From contig JACKNE010000009.1 in the NCBI GenBank assembly GCA_024235035.1, forward strand, positions 186,001 to 250,000: 64,000 bases of DNA. The letters run 5' to 3'. This stretch comes from Gammaproteobacteria bacterium (GTDB lineage Bacteria; Pseudomonadota; Gammaproteobacteria; Competibacterales; Competibacteraceae). This document shows positions 41,798 through 50,425 of the stretch, in pieces; positions within the stretch are counted from its first letter, which is position 1; every line of letters begins with the position of its first letter. Made by a program: the position numbers and the translations under genes. The notes under the pieces were generated by a model. The model saw only the letters and a program-made list of their open reading frames with translations. It was not told the DNA's origin and ran no database searches.

Positions 41798-42838
41798 TTA
41801 AACCAGATTCTTGCGCGGATCGAAGGCATCTCGCACCGCTTCGCCTATAAATACCAGCAGGCTGAGCATCAGCGCCACGACGACAAAACCGGAGATGCCA
41901 AGCCACGGCGCCTGAAGGTTATCCTTACCTTGGCGCAGCAGGTCGCCCAGCGAGGCCGATCCGGGTGGTAACCCCAGGCCGAGAAAATCCAACGCGGTCA
42001 GAGCGACGATGGAACCGGATAGGATGAAGGGCAGGAAAGTCAACGTCGCCACCATAGCGTTGGGCAGTACATGCTTGAACATGATCCGCCCATCGGTCAT
42101 GCCCAGGGCGCGGGCGGCGCGCACATAATCGAAATTGCGCGCGCGCAAGAATTCAGCCCGCACCACCCCGACCAGCGAAGTCCAGCTAAACAACATCAGC
42201 ACCAATAACAAGGTCCAGAAACCGGGCGTCACCACGCTGGACACGATGATCAGGATGAATAATTGCGGCAAACCGCCCCAGATTTCCAGAAAGCGTTGGA
42301 AGAACAAGTCCACTCGCCCGCCAAAGTAACCCTGCACCGCGCCAGCGGCGACCCCGATGATCGAGGAAATCAACGTCAACAGCAGACCGAACAACACCGA
42401 GATGCGGAAGCCATAGATCAACCGGGCCAACACATCACGACCCTGATCATCGGTACCCAGCCAGTTATCGAGGGAAGGCGGTGCGGGAGCTGGAACCGGC
42501 AGATCATAGTTGACCGTATCGTGGCGGAAGCGAATCGGCGGCCAAAACATCCAGCCATCCTCATCGATCAACTGAACCAAATAGGGGTCGCGATAATTGG
42601 CGGTGCTGGGAAAGACTCCGCCAAAGTCAGTTTCTGCGTAATCCTTCAAGACAGGGAGATAAAACGCACGCTGATGATAAACCAGTAGTGGTCGGTCGTT
42701 GGCTATGAATTCCGCCCCCAGGCTCAGTCCGAACAGCAGTAGAAACAGCCACAGCGACCACCAGCCACGCCGGTTGGCCTGAAACTGCGCCAACCGACGC
42801 TGAGTCAGGGGGCTGAAGTGGAGGTGGGGGAAAAGCAT
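41798..42838 (-). CDS. yejE: Peptide ABC transporter permease YejE
   Basis: 346 residues of the DppC/OppC permease family. The long periplasmic insert after TM1 (FIANDRPLLVYHQRAFYLPV, then ETDFGGVFPSTANYRDPYLV) is specific to YejE. The TDDQGRDVLARLIYGFRISV region and the EAA loop (YVRAARALGMTDGRIMFKHV) that contacts the ATPase are clear. AGGTGA precedes the ATG. The partners yejA, yejB and yejF, normally in the same operon, are not adjacent: leuC lies downstream and an SDR gene lies 25 bp upstream. Confidence 0.93.
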   Translation of the reverse strand: MLFPHLHFSPLTQRRLAQFQANRRGWWSLWLFLLLFGLSLGAEFIANDRPLLVYHQRAFYLPVLKDYAETDFGGVFPSTANYRDPYLVQLIDEDGWMFWPPIRFRHDTVNYDLPVPAPAPPSLDNWLGTDDQGRDVLARLIYGFRISVLFGLLLTLISSIIGVAAGAVQGYFGGRVDLFFQRFLEIWGGLPQLFILIIVSSVVTPGFWTLLLVLMLFSWTSLVGVVRAEFLRARNFDYVRAARALGMTDGRIMFKHVLPNAMVATLTFLPFILSGSIVALTALDFLGLGLPPGSASLGDLLRQGKDNLQAPWLGISGFVVVALMLSLLVFIGEAVRDAFDPRKNLV

Positions 42839-42863
42839 GCGGTCACCTATTGCGCTTTCGATA

Positions 42864-43691
42864 TTAATCTTCCGCTTTCGCCATTTCCATCATGATCAAC
42901 TGAGTCCAGGCCCCGGAGCCGGGCAAATTTTGCCCACCGTCGGCGACAATCAGCGTGCCGGTGATGTAGGAGGCCAGCGGCGAAGCCAGGAATACGCTCA
43001 GTTGACCGATATCATCTGGAGTGCCGAAGCGACCTAGTGGAATCATCTTTTTCAGTCGATCGGCGCTGCCCTCGGGGACCAGCCGACGCACGCCTTCGGT
43101 GCCTTCGATCGGGCCTGGCGCGATGCTGTTGCAGCGAATGCCGAAGCAACCCCATTCCAGCGCCAAATTGCGCATCATCTGATCGATGCCGGCCTTGGCC
43201 GCACCGACGTGCGCCTGGAGAGCATAAGGCATGAACGCTTGCCCTGCCGAGATGAATAGGATATTACCGCGTGTCTCCTTGAGCTGCTCGAATGCCGCTC
43301 GGCAAGCGTGAAAGGCGCCGAGCAAGTCAATGTCCACCACCGCTTTGAAGCCATTGGGACTGATCTGTTCAGCCGAGCACGGAAAATTGCCGGCGGCGCC
43401 GCAGATCAGGGTCTGCATCGGCCCCAACTCTTCACGGCAGCGCTGCATGGCGGTTTCCAGCGCTGCGTAGTCGCGCACATCGCTAGAATGGGCTGAGACC
43501 CGAGCACCGAGGGCGCGCAATTCCGCTGTCGCTGCATCGAGCTTCTCTGCTGAGCGACCGACAATACCCAGGTTCGCCCCGACGGCAGCGAAATTGCGGG
43601 CGATGCCGAGATTGATACCGCTGCTGCCGCCGGTGATGAACACGGTCTGGCCTTGAAAGAGGTCCTTGGCGAAGTACGTAGTGATATTCAT
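42864..43691 (-). CDS. 2,4-dienoyl-CoA-reductase-like SDR oxidoreductase
   Basis: 275 residues. The Rossmann Gly motif is TGGSSGINLGIARNFA, with NADP-type Arg in GIVGRSAEKL. The usual SDR Tyr is replaced in YALQAHVGAAKAGIDQMMRN. That, together with LALEWGCFGIRCNSIAPGPI and EGTEGVRRL, matches the peroxisomal-type 2,4-dienoyl-CoA reductase group, which works without that Tyr, so the gene is not broken. Probable role: reduction of unsaturated acyl-CoA in fatty-acid breakdown. The ATG at 43691 follows GAAGGAAACC; longer in-frame starts up to 43958 run into the divergent gene. Confidence 0.85.
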   Translation of the reverse strand: MNITTYFAKDLFQGQTVFITGGSSGINLGIARNFAAVGANLGIVGRSAEKLDAATAELRALGARVSAHSSDVRDYAALETAMQRCREELGPMQTLICGAAGNFPCSAEQISPNGFKAVVDIDLLGAFHACRAAFEQLKETRGNILFISAGQAFMPYALQAHVGAAKAGIDQMMRNLALEWGCFGIRCNSIAPGPIEGTEGVRRLVPEGSADRLKKMIPLGRFGTPDDIGQLSVFLASPLASYITGTLIVADGGQNLPGSGAWTQLIMMEMAKAED

Positions 43692-43829
43692 GGTTTCCTT
43701 CAGGTGCATGGTAGTGAACCCTTTCAATACTAGGTAAAACGGGCTGGATGAACCTAGCATGGTTCGGCTGAATTTATTAACGTCGATCATCACCGACGGG
43801 CGAATGAGCGACTGATTGCGGAGCACATC

Positions 43830-45035
43830 ATGGCAGATAACGATTTGTTGATTGTGGGCGCCGGAATCAGCGGCCTGAGCATGGCGCATCAAGCTGCTGT
43901 TGCCGGATGGAACGTGCTGGTCTTGGAACAGGAGCATCGGGTCGGGGGATGTTTGCATTCACATCGCTTCACCGGTGCACCGGACGACTTCTGGTTGGAG
44001 CTGGGTGCACACAGCGCCTTCAACTCTTATGGCAGCCTACTGGCGATGCTAGATACGCTCCATGCCCTGGATCAGTTGCGGCCTCGCGCCAAGGTCGGCT
44101 TTCGTCTGTTCGTCGATGGCGCAGTGCATCGTATTCCTTCGCAACTGATTCTTTCCGAGCTGCTGCTAGCGCCATTCCGCATGTTGGGTCTAATCAAAAC
44201 CGGACGTAACATCGCTGAATATTATGGATATATTGTCGGCCCACGCAATTATGCGGCGGTATTCGAACCAGCTTTCAGCGCCGTGATCTGCCAACCAGCC
44301 AGTCAATTTCCCGCCGATAGTCTGTTCAACGCTCGCCCTCGCCGCAAGGATGTCCCACGTAGTTTTACCTTACAGGGTGGCATGCAGACCGTGGCGGGTA
44401 TTCTTGCCGAATCGCCAGGCGTTCGAGTGAAATTTGGCCAGACCGTACAGGATATCCAGCGTGATGGAGGGAAGTGGGCTGTTCGCACTGAATATGGCGC
44501 TTACACGGCCCGTGCCCTTTGTCTGGCGACGCCAGTCGCTGTCGCCGCCCGATTGCTCCGATCAAGGTTTCCGGAACTCGCCGGCCATTTGGCGGAAATA
44601 GAAACCGCGATCGTGGAAACAGTGGGCGTCGCCGTAGCGAAATCCCAGCTGAACCTGCCCCCACTGGCTGGACTGATTGGCCGGAATGCGCCTTTCTTTT
44701 CCGTCGTTTCGCGCGACACCGTTCCAGACCCGGCATATCGGGGATTCACGTTCCACTTTCGGTCCGGGGTGCTGGATGAAGCAGGGAAACGGGATTGCAT
44801 CGCCCAGGCGCTCGGCTTATCCGCTGAAGGGCTAGCGTCGATGCATATGATTAGCAAGATCAATCAATTACCGGCCTTGCGAGTCGGACATGGCGAACGA
44901 ACACAGGTAGTGGATGGATTATTGCCGGGAAGCCAGCTGGCGTTGGCGGGCAACTATTTCACCGGGATCGCCATCGAGGATTGTGTGATGCGTTCACGGC
45001 AGGAATTGACGCGATTGCAGCAGGAGATCGGATGA
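43830..45035 (+). CDS. FAD-dependent oxidoreductase, protoporphyrinogen-oxidase-like
   Basis: 401 residues. The dinucleotide motif DLLIVGAGISGLSMAHQAAV is followed by VLVLEQEHRVGGCLHSHRFT, the GG doublet of the amine-oxidase/HemY group. A C-terminal FAD-closing motif is seen in LALAGNYFTGIAIEDCVMRS. The body resembles HemY-type protoporphyrinogen oxidase and related phytoene-desaturase-like enzymes; substrate is uncertain. There is no other heme gene beside it, although hemA is 4 kb away. It is divergent from the SDR gene. Confidence 0.8.
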   Translation: MADNDLLIVGAGISGLSMAHQAAVAGWNVLVLEQEHRVGGCLHSHRFTGAPDDFWLELGAHSAFNSYGSLLAMLDTLHALDQLRPRAKVGFRLFVDGAVHRIPSQLILSELLLAPFRMLGLIKTGRNIAEYYGYIVGPRNYAAVFEPAFSAVICQPASQFPADSLFNARPRRKDVPRSFTLQGGMQTVAGILAESPGVRVKFGQTVQDIQRDGGKWAVRTEYGAYTARALCLATPVAVAARLLRSRFPELAGHLAEIETAIVETVGVAVAKSQLNLPPLAGLIGRNAPFFSVVSRDTVPDPAYRGFTFHFRSGVLDEAGKRDCIAQALGLSAEGLASMHMISKINQLPALRVGHGERTQVVDGLLPGSQLALAGNYFTGIAIEDCVMRSRQELTRLQQEIG

Positions 45036-45101
45036 AACTCGCAACCGGGGCAGGGCCAATCATCGGTTTCCCAACCTTTAGCGCTGCCCTCGGCAAGGGA
45101 G

Positions 45102-45878
45102 TTAAAAAGAGGGAGTCACCGTCGTCGTTTCGCCTGCTGAAGCGGACAAGTTGTCGCCTGTGGACCATTGATCGGTGTTGTCGTTGAGCAGGAACTTGAA
45201 CGAAATCACCCCTTCGGTCATTTCGTTCGTCGTCCACACCCAGACATCATTTTCGACATTCTTCATCGATACGCCGGCGTTCCAGTCGAGGCCAGCACCC
45301 TCGCCGCGAAGGTACAGGTTGTTGCCGTAACCGGCGTCATATTTGGCGACGATAACGGTAATGACCGAACCGGCGCGTTTGCCGGAGGCAGGGACTTTCG
45401 CCTCAGTGGTAGAAGCCTTGGCCGCTCTTGCCTTGGGGGAAACCGCCGGCTTTTCAGCCTTGACCGGGGCAGGTGTTGCTGTGGGTTTCTCAGCCGTCTT
45501 GGTCGAAGCGGCGGGAGCAGACGTCACCTTGGTTGGAACCGATTCTGCCTTAGCTGGAGCCGGAGCCGGCGTTGGCGCTGGGGTCGAGGTCACCTCTGCC
45601 TTGGCCGCTGGTTCCGCTTTAGCCGCCGAAGCTGGAGCTGGGGTCGCCTCTGCCTTGGCCACTGGTTCCGCTTTAGCCGCCGAAGCTGGAGCTGGGGCGG
45701 CTTTGGCCGGAGCTGACGTTGCCTTGGCGGAAGCCGCGGCGGTTTTAGCAGCTGGCTTGACCGTACTCTCTGCAACGATGGGCTTAGCAGGTGACGACTT
45801 CACGGTTTCAGCTTTGCTGGTGGTTTTCGCGGATCCCGCTTTGGCCGGGGTTGCAGTCGGCTCTTTCTTCTTTGGCAT
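45102..45878 (-). CDS. Ala/Lys/Pro-rich protein with C-terminal carbohydrate-binding-like domain
   Basis: 258 residues. The first ~165 residues are low complexity (APAPASAAKAEPVAKAEATP and near repeats), resembling the histone-H1-like tails of granule-associated proteins such as PhaF. Residues about 167-258 form a compact beta domain (VITVIVAKYDAGYGNNLYLR, GAGLDWNAGVSMKNVENDVW, SFKFLLNDNTDQWSTGDNLS) similar in pattern to CBM20/CBM48 starch-binding domains. There is no signal peptide, so it is cytoplasmic. A role in binding glycogen or storage granules is inference. The convergent FAD gene ends 66 bp away. Confidence 0.7.
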   Translation of the reverse strand: MPKKKEPTATPAKAGSAKTTSKAETVKSSPAKPIVAESTVKPAAKTAAASAKATSAPAKAAPAPASAAKAEPVAKAEATPAPASAAKAEPAAKAEVTSTPAPTPAPAPAKAESVPTKVTSAPAASTKTAEKPTATPAPVKAEKPAVSPKARAAKASTTEAKVPASGKRAGSVITVIVAKYDAGYGNNLYLRGEGAGLDWNAGVSMKNVENDVWVWTTNEMTEGVISFKFLLNDNTDQWSTGDNLSASAGETTTVTPSF

Positions 45879-46342
45879 AAATCATTCCTCTGGATTACTT
45901 GATGAATTTCAAGGCGCGACAGACTGTTCCGCTGACGCTGCAACTGGATTGAGTCTAACCCAAGCGTGAAGCAGTCTCCAGGTCACAAGCAGCTCAAACC
46001 ACTAAGATAGCCGCATTATCGCTAAATTTAGCTCATGTTTTTCAATATTCTCCACGTACCCATTTAATCCGATTTCATGCAGGCGCATGAAACCCAATGG
46101 CTCGATAGTCAGCGCTGGCTTGCCGACGATGGCCTAAAAAATCATCTAAAAGGAGTTTATTTTTCAAATATTTTCAAAAAATTGATAAATATATAAATAA
46201 TTTGTATGGATTTTTAAGTTTAAGATCCGGCCAGCATGGCTGTTGCTCAATAGGCATCCGTTCATCTCTTGCATAAGGAGGAGGTGAACGCTGACCTCGA
46301 TGCAAGATTCCATCATCCAGGATATCGCTATACTCTGGTGAT
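45879..46342. other. Intergenic region with AT-rich segment and hairpin
   Basis: 464 bp between divergent genes. An 8-bp perfect hairpin (TTTCATGC / GCATGAAA, 46073-46092) and a strongly AT-rich stretch (about 46137-46225) stand out from the GC-rich surroundings. I see no convincing gene. It must hold the promoters of both flanking genes. Confidence 0.6.
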
Positions 46343-47287
46343 ATGCTGAAACCTCGCAATCCCATCTCGGTTAAGAATGTCGCTGCACAAATGGTCCTCG
46401 ATCCAGACTGGGTCTGGCTGCTGCTGCTCAAACTGCGTCGATGGTCACGAACGCTGGAAACGCTTCCCATCCGTCTTGGTTTTGGGCTGAAAGCGCATGG
46501 CCAATTAGCGCTCGTTCCTGCCGACGACATCGCTACGCTCATTGAAATCACCGACAGCGGCTCCTGGATCGCTAAAGCTCCGCTCACTCAAGCCAGCACA
46601 GAACTACTGGATCTCTATCTGTCAATGGCCCTGGCTTGCCAGAAACGGCCACTCGCTGTGGCACATCTGGGGCAAAGCCTGGATGGGCGCATCGCTACTG
46701 CCTGTGGCGCATCCTGCCACATCAACGGCCCTGAAAATCTCATGCACCTGCATCGGATGCGTGCTCTGTGCGATGCAATCATCGTCGGTGCAAGCACCGT
46801 GGAATGTGATGATCCACAACTGACGACTCGGCGGGTGGCCGGTCCTCATCCGGTGCGGGTCGTCCTTGATCCCAGACGTCGTCTTACCGCTGAACACCAC
46901 CTGTTCCAGGACCGAACCACTCCCACTCTGCTGGTCTGCGCTGAGACACTGGCCGATCGACCAGGACCAGGCCATGCCGAGGTGATTGGCGTTCCTCATG
47001 AGGGTTGGCGCTTGCCTGTTCAAGAAATTCTACGCCGATTGCACGAACGAGGTTTGTTCGGGCTTTTTATCGAGGGCGGTGGTCTGACGGTATCAGCTTT
47101 TCTGGAGGCGGGTGTGCTGGACCGGTTGCATATCGCCATAGCGCCGCTCATCATCGGTTCTGGTCGGGCTGGCATCAGCTTACCGGTGATCAATGACTTA
47201 TCCGATGGACTACGCCCTCGCCATCGCTGCTACAGGATGGGCGAAGATATGCTGTTTGATTGTCAATTGCGGGATCGGGACTCATGA
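46343..47287 (+). CDS. RibD C-terminal-domain reductase
   Basis: 314 residues. The last ~220 residues carry the RibD_C (pyrimidine reductase) fold: RPLAVAHLGQSLDGRIATAC, DAIIVGASTVECDDPQLTTR, HPVRVVLDPRRRL, GLFIEGGGLTVSAFLEAGVL and a final FDC motif. The N-terminal ~95 residues have no deaminase zinc motif, so this is not full RibD. Such stand-alone reductases act on riboflavin-type or unrelated NADPH-dependent substrates. It is followed 83 bp on by a thioesterase gene in the same direction. Confidence 0.85.
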   Translation: MLKPRNPISVKNVAAQMVLDPDWVWLLLLKLRRWSRTLETLPIRLGFGLKAHGQLALVPADDIATLIEITDSGSWIAKAPLTQASTELLDLYLSMALACQKRPLAVAHLGQSLDGRIATACGASCHINGPENLMHLHRMRALCDAIIVGASTVECDDPQLTTRRVAGPHPVRVVLDPRRRLTAEHHLFQDRTTPTLLVCAETLADRPGPGHAEVIGVPHEGWRLPVQEILRRLHERGLFGLFIEGGGLTVSAFLEAGVLDRLHIAIAPLIIGSGRAGISLPVINDLSDGLRPRHRCYRMGEDMLFDCQLRDRDS

Positions 47288-47370
47288 CGATGCCGTTTCT
47301 AGCTCCCAGCTACTCCCTCAAACGAACTGCTTTTCATAGTCTATTTCGAATCCAATTCAAGGAATCCGTG

Positions 47371-47829
47371 ATGCCTCAAACATCGATCAGCCAGGAAATC
47401 AATGACTATCTTGATCGCCATGTCCCACTTTTTCAGGCCATGCAAGCGCGACTGGAGCGTTGCGAAGAGACGATTCTGAGCATCGTCGCGCCGTTGCAAC
47501 CCAATATCAATGATAAAGGGATTGCCTTCGGGGGCTCGATGGCGGCGCTCGCTGCCTTGACGGGGTGGGCATTGACCCGTGTCACGCTCAGTGAGCACGG
47601 TGAGGCCGCGGAAATCGTCATTACCGATAGCACCCAGAAATTTATGCGGCCAGTGCGTGGAGCAATCGTCACGGAATGCCTGCGGCCAGAGGCAAAAACG
47701 GTCGAGCAGTTCATCCAAAGCTATCGCCAGCGTGGCAAGGCGCGCTGGACAGTGGAGGTCGCTATCCGCGCTGAGGGCGAGCTGGCGATGGCTTTTACCG
47801 GGCAATATGGCATTTTCCGGTCGTCATAG
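47371..47829 (+). CDS. YiiD-C-type hotdog thioesterase
   Basis: 152 residues. The hotdog-fold pattern is APLQPNINDKGIAFGGSMAA with LAALTGWALTRVTLSEHGE, then VITDSTQKFMRPVRGAIVTE and the final FTGQYGIFR. This is the putative-thioesterase domain found at the C-terminus of YiiD/FabY-linked proteins. AAGGA seven bases before the ATG at 47371 sets the start; an earlier frame from 47260 overlaps the RibD-like gene. Substrate unknown. Confidence 0.8.
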   Translation: MPQTSISQEINDYLDRHVPLFQAMQARLERCEETILSIVAPLQPNINDKGIAFGGSMAALAALTGWALTRVTLSEHGEAAEIVITDSTQKFMRPVRGAIVTECLRPEAKTVEQFIQSYRQRGKARWTVEVAIRAEGELAMAFTGQYGIFRSS

Positions 47830-47887
47830 CCTTGGATATCTGCACCGACAAGACGCCAATTCTGATATTGCAGCTATCGGGGCTATT

Positions 47888-48976
47888 TTATAGCCCCTCG
47901 AACAAGGAATTTAAATCCAGGAGCCTTTGCTCCTGAATCAATGGCTCGATCACTGGATCGAGATGGCCTTCCAGCACCTCGTCGAGCTTGTACAGAGTCA
48001 GGTTGATGCGATGATCGGTGACCCGTCCCTGCGGAAAATTATAGGTGCGGATACGCTCGGAACGATCACCGCTACCGACCAGCAACTTTCGGGTCCGCGC
48101 CTGGGCGCTGGTCTGCTTCTCCCGCTCCGCCGTCAACAACTTGGCCTGTAGCAAGGACATGGCTCGCGAGCGGTTCTTGTGCTGGGAGCGCTCGTCCTGG
48201 CATTCAACCACGATGCCGCTGGGCAAATGGGTAATGCGGATCGCTGAATCGGTCTTGTTGACATGCTGGCCACCGGCTCCGGAAGCGCGGTAGGTATCGA
48301 TGCGCAAATCAGTGGGATTGATGTCGATCTGCTCCACTTCGGCCAGTTCCGGCATGACCGCCACAGTGGCGGCTGAGGTATGTATCCGTCCCTGCGCTTC
48401 GGTAACCGGAACCCGTTGCACTCGATGGGCGCCGGATTCAAACTTCAACTGCGAATAGACACCCTGACCGATGATCCGGCCGATCACCTCTTTGTAGCCA
48501 CCATGTTCGCCCAAACTTTCACTGAGGATTTCCAGCTTCCAACCGCGCAACTCGGCATAGCGGCCATACATGCGCCACAAATCGCCGGCGAATAACGCGG
48601 CTTCGTCCCCGCCCGTCCCGGCGCGGATTTCCAGAAAGACATTGCCGGCGTCGTGCGGATCATGCGGCAGCAACAACAACTGCAGGGCTTGCTCCTGCTC
48701 AACACGGCGCTCCTCCGTCTCTAGGAGTTCAGATTGGGCCAAGGCGCGCATTTCCGGATCGTTGTCTTGCACCATCTCACGAGCGTTGTCCAACTCATCG
48801 AGTAACCGACGATACGCGCGAAACCCGCTAGCAACCGGTTCCAATTGCGCATATTCCACCGACAGCGTGCGGAAGCGATCGTTATCACCAATAATGTCGG
48901 GATCCGCCAACAGCGCACTAACCTCCTCATGACGGGCTGCTAATTGCTCCAGTTTGATCAGCATCGATGGGTTCAT
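47888..48976 (-). CDS. prfA: Peptide chain release factor 1
   Basis: 362 residues. The class-I release factor GGQ motif is in YRASGAGGQHVNKTDSAIRI. FLEIRAGTGGDEAALFAGDL and VAVMPELAEVEQIDINPTDL are also present, as is the codon-recognition region of the UAA/UAG reader. It ends translation at UAA and UAG. Its ATG overlaps the hemA stop (ATGA), the conserved hemA-prfA order. The methyltransferase prmC, which often follows, is absent here; a thioesterase converges instead. Confidence 0.97.
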   Translation of the reverse strand: MNPSMLIKLEQLAARHEEVSALLADPDIIGDNDRFRTLSVEYAQLEPVASGFRAYRRLLDELDNAREMVQDNDPEMRALAQSELLETEERRVEQEQALQLLLLPHDPHDAGNVFLEIRAGTGGDEAALFAGDLWRMYGRYAELRGWKLEILSESLGEHGGYKEVIGRIIGQGVYSQLKFESGAHRVQRVPVTEAQGRIHTSAATVAVMPELAEVEQIDINPTDLRIDTYRASGAGGQHVNKTDSAIRITHLPSGIVVECQDERSQHKNRSRAMSLLQAKLLTAEREKQTSAQARTRKLLVGSGDRSERIRTYNFPQGRVTDHRINLTLYKLDEVLEGHLDPVIEPLIQEQRLLDLNSLFEGL

Positions 48977-50241
48977 GAGCAAGGTTTTCCAGCGTGCAGA
49001 CGATACAAGTTTTGAATGAGCGTCAACATTTCGATATCGCCTTGGGCGGCGGCTTCCCGCAAACCGGCGCAGGGTGGATGAATGAGCTTGTTAGTCAGGG
49101 TATGGGCAAGAAGGCCCAATACCTCAGTGGGGTCCTTGCCTTGAGCGAGTTGCCGTCGAGCACGAGCCAGCGCTTCATCGCGCATCGCCTCGGCCCGCAA
49201 GCGCAGAGCACGAATACTGTCGGCACTGTCCTGAGTGCGTCGCCAAGCCATGAAATGCTCGACCTGATTGTCGATAATCTCTTCTGCTTGTCGGGCAGCC
49301 GCCTGTCGAGAGCGCAAATTTCCCTGGATGATATCCTTGAGGTCGTCCACCGTATATAGATACACGTCATCCAGATCGGCGACTGCCGGATCAATATCGC
49401 GCGGCACCGCCAGATCGACCATGAACATCGGTCGATGGCGACGCTGTTTCAGGCAGCGACGGACCAGTGGTGTTTCCAGTAACAATCCGGGACTTGCCGT
49501 GGATGCGATCACGATGTCGGCCTCACCGAGATGCAGGGCAATTTCCTCCAGGGCGATAGCATAGCCGGCCAAGGATACCGCCAGCGTGTGCGCTCGTTCC
49601 AGCGTACGATTGGCGACGATCAACCGACCGATCCCCATCTGGTGAAGATGGCGAGCGACCAGTTCGATGGTATCGCCGGCGCCGATCAGCAATGCGGTGC
49701 GGCGCGGCAGATCGGCGAAAATCTGTTTGGCCAGACCGACTGCGGCAAACGCGACCGACACCGGGCTAGCGCCGATGCGCGTATCGGTGCGTACCTGTTT
49801 AGCGACCGCGAAAGTATGCTGAAACAAGCGTTCCAACAAGGCGCCCAAGGCGCCGGCGCGGCTGGCCGCTTGGTAGGCCGCCTTGACTTGACCGAGAATT
49901 TGCGGTTCGCCCAACACCAGCGAATCAAGCCCGGAAGCCACGCGCAGAATGTGCCGCACCGCCTGGCCCTCGGCATGTTGGTAAAGATAAGGCCGCAAAT
50001 CCGCTATGCGCAGCGTATGATAGTTGCCTAGCCACTCGACGACCGGTCGGCTGTCGTTGTCTTTCAGACCGCAGTACAGTTCGGTGCGATTGCAGGTGGA
50101 CAGAATCAACGCTTCGTGGGCGCGGCCATGATCGAGTAAATCCTGTAAAGCCGGACACAACCGGTCCGGCGCGAACGCCACTCGTTCACGGACACCAACC
50201 GGCGCGGTCTGATGGTTGAGGCCAAGAGCCAGTAGAGACAT
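48973..50241 (-). CDS. hemA: Glutamyl-tRNA reductase
   Basis: 422 residues. LSTCNRTELYCGL holds the nucleophilic Cys, LDSLVLGEPQILGQVKAAYQ is the family signature, and the NADPH site is ALLIGAGDTIELVARHLHQM with RLIVANRTLERAHTLA. It makes glutamate-1-semialdehyde, the first step of tetrapyrrole synthesis. It is divergent from the TPR lipoprotein gene. No strong ribosome-binding site is visible. Confidence 0.97.
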   Translation of the reverse strand: MSLLALGLNHQTAPVGVRERVAFAPDRLCPALQDLLDHGRAHEALILSTCNRTELYCGLKDNDSRPVVEWLGNYHTLRIADLRPYLYQHAEGQAVRHILRVASGLDSLVLGEPQILGQVKAAYQAASRAGALGALLERLFQHTFAVAKQVRTDTRIGASPVSVAFAAVGLAKQIFADLPRRTALLIGAGDTIELVARHLHQMGIGRLIVANRTLERAHTLAVSLAGYAIALEEIALHLGEADIVIASTASPGLLLETPLVRRCLKQRRHRPMFMVDLAVPRDIDPAVADLDDVYLYTVDDLKDIIQGNLRSRQAAARQAEEIIDNQVEHFMAWRRTQDSADSIRALRLRAEAMRDEALARARRQLAQGKDPTEVLGLLAHTLTNKLIHPPCAGLREAAAQGDIEMLTLIQNLYRLHAGKPCS

Positions 50242-50425
50242 GAAATTTAATCGGGATCAAGCTAAGAAATGATGGGATTGTGCGGGATAAAACCAACTCA
50301 TGACAAGGTCATACTCTTAGCCTGGATTATGACAGCATCATGGATTTTCTACCCTCCGGGACCTGGAGCGCCCTCCAGCATCCAGTCTCCACTGATTCCG
50401 TCTTGAACGGTTTTTGAAGTTGGTA

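Noticed and set aside
42864..43691. Loss of the SDR active-site Tyr suggesting a broken enzyme
   Set aside because: The surrounding HVGAAKAGIDQM and APGPIEGTEG motifs match the 2,4-dienoyl-CoA reductase group, which naturally lacks that Tyr.
46174..46587. 137-codon minus-strand frame overlapping the AT-rich region and the RibD-like start
   Set aside because: No family motif, no ribosome-binding site and antisense to the RibD-like gene.
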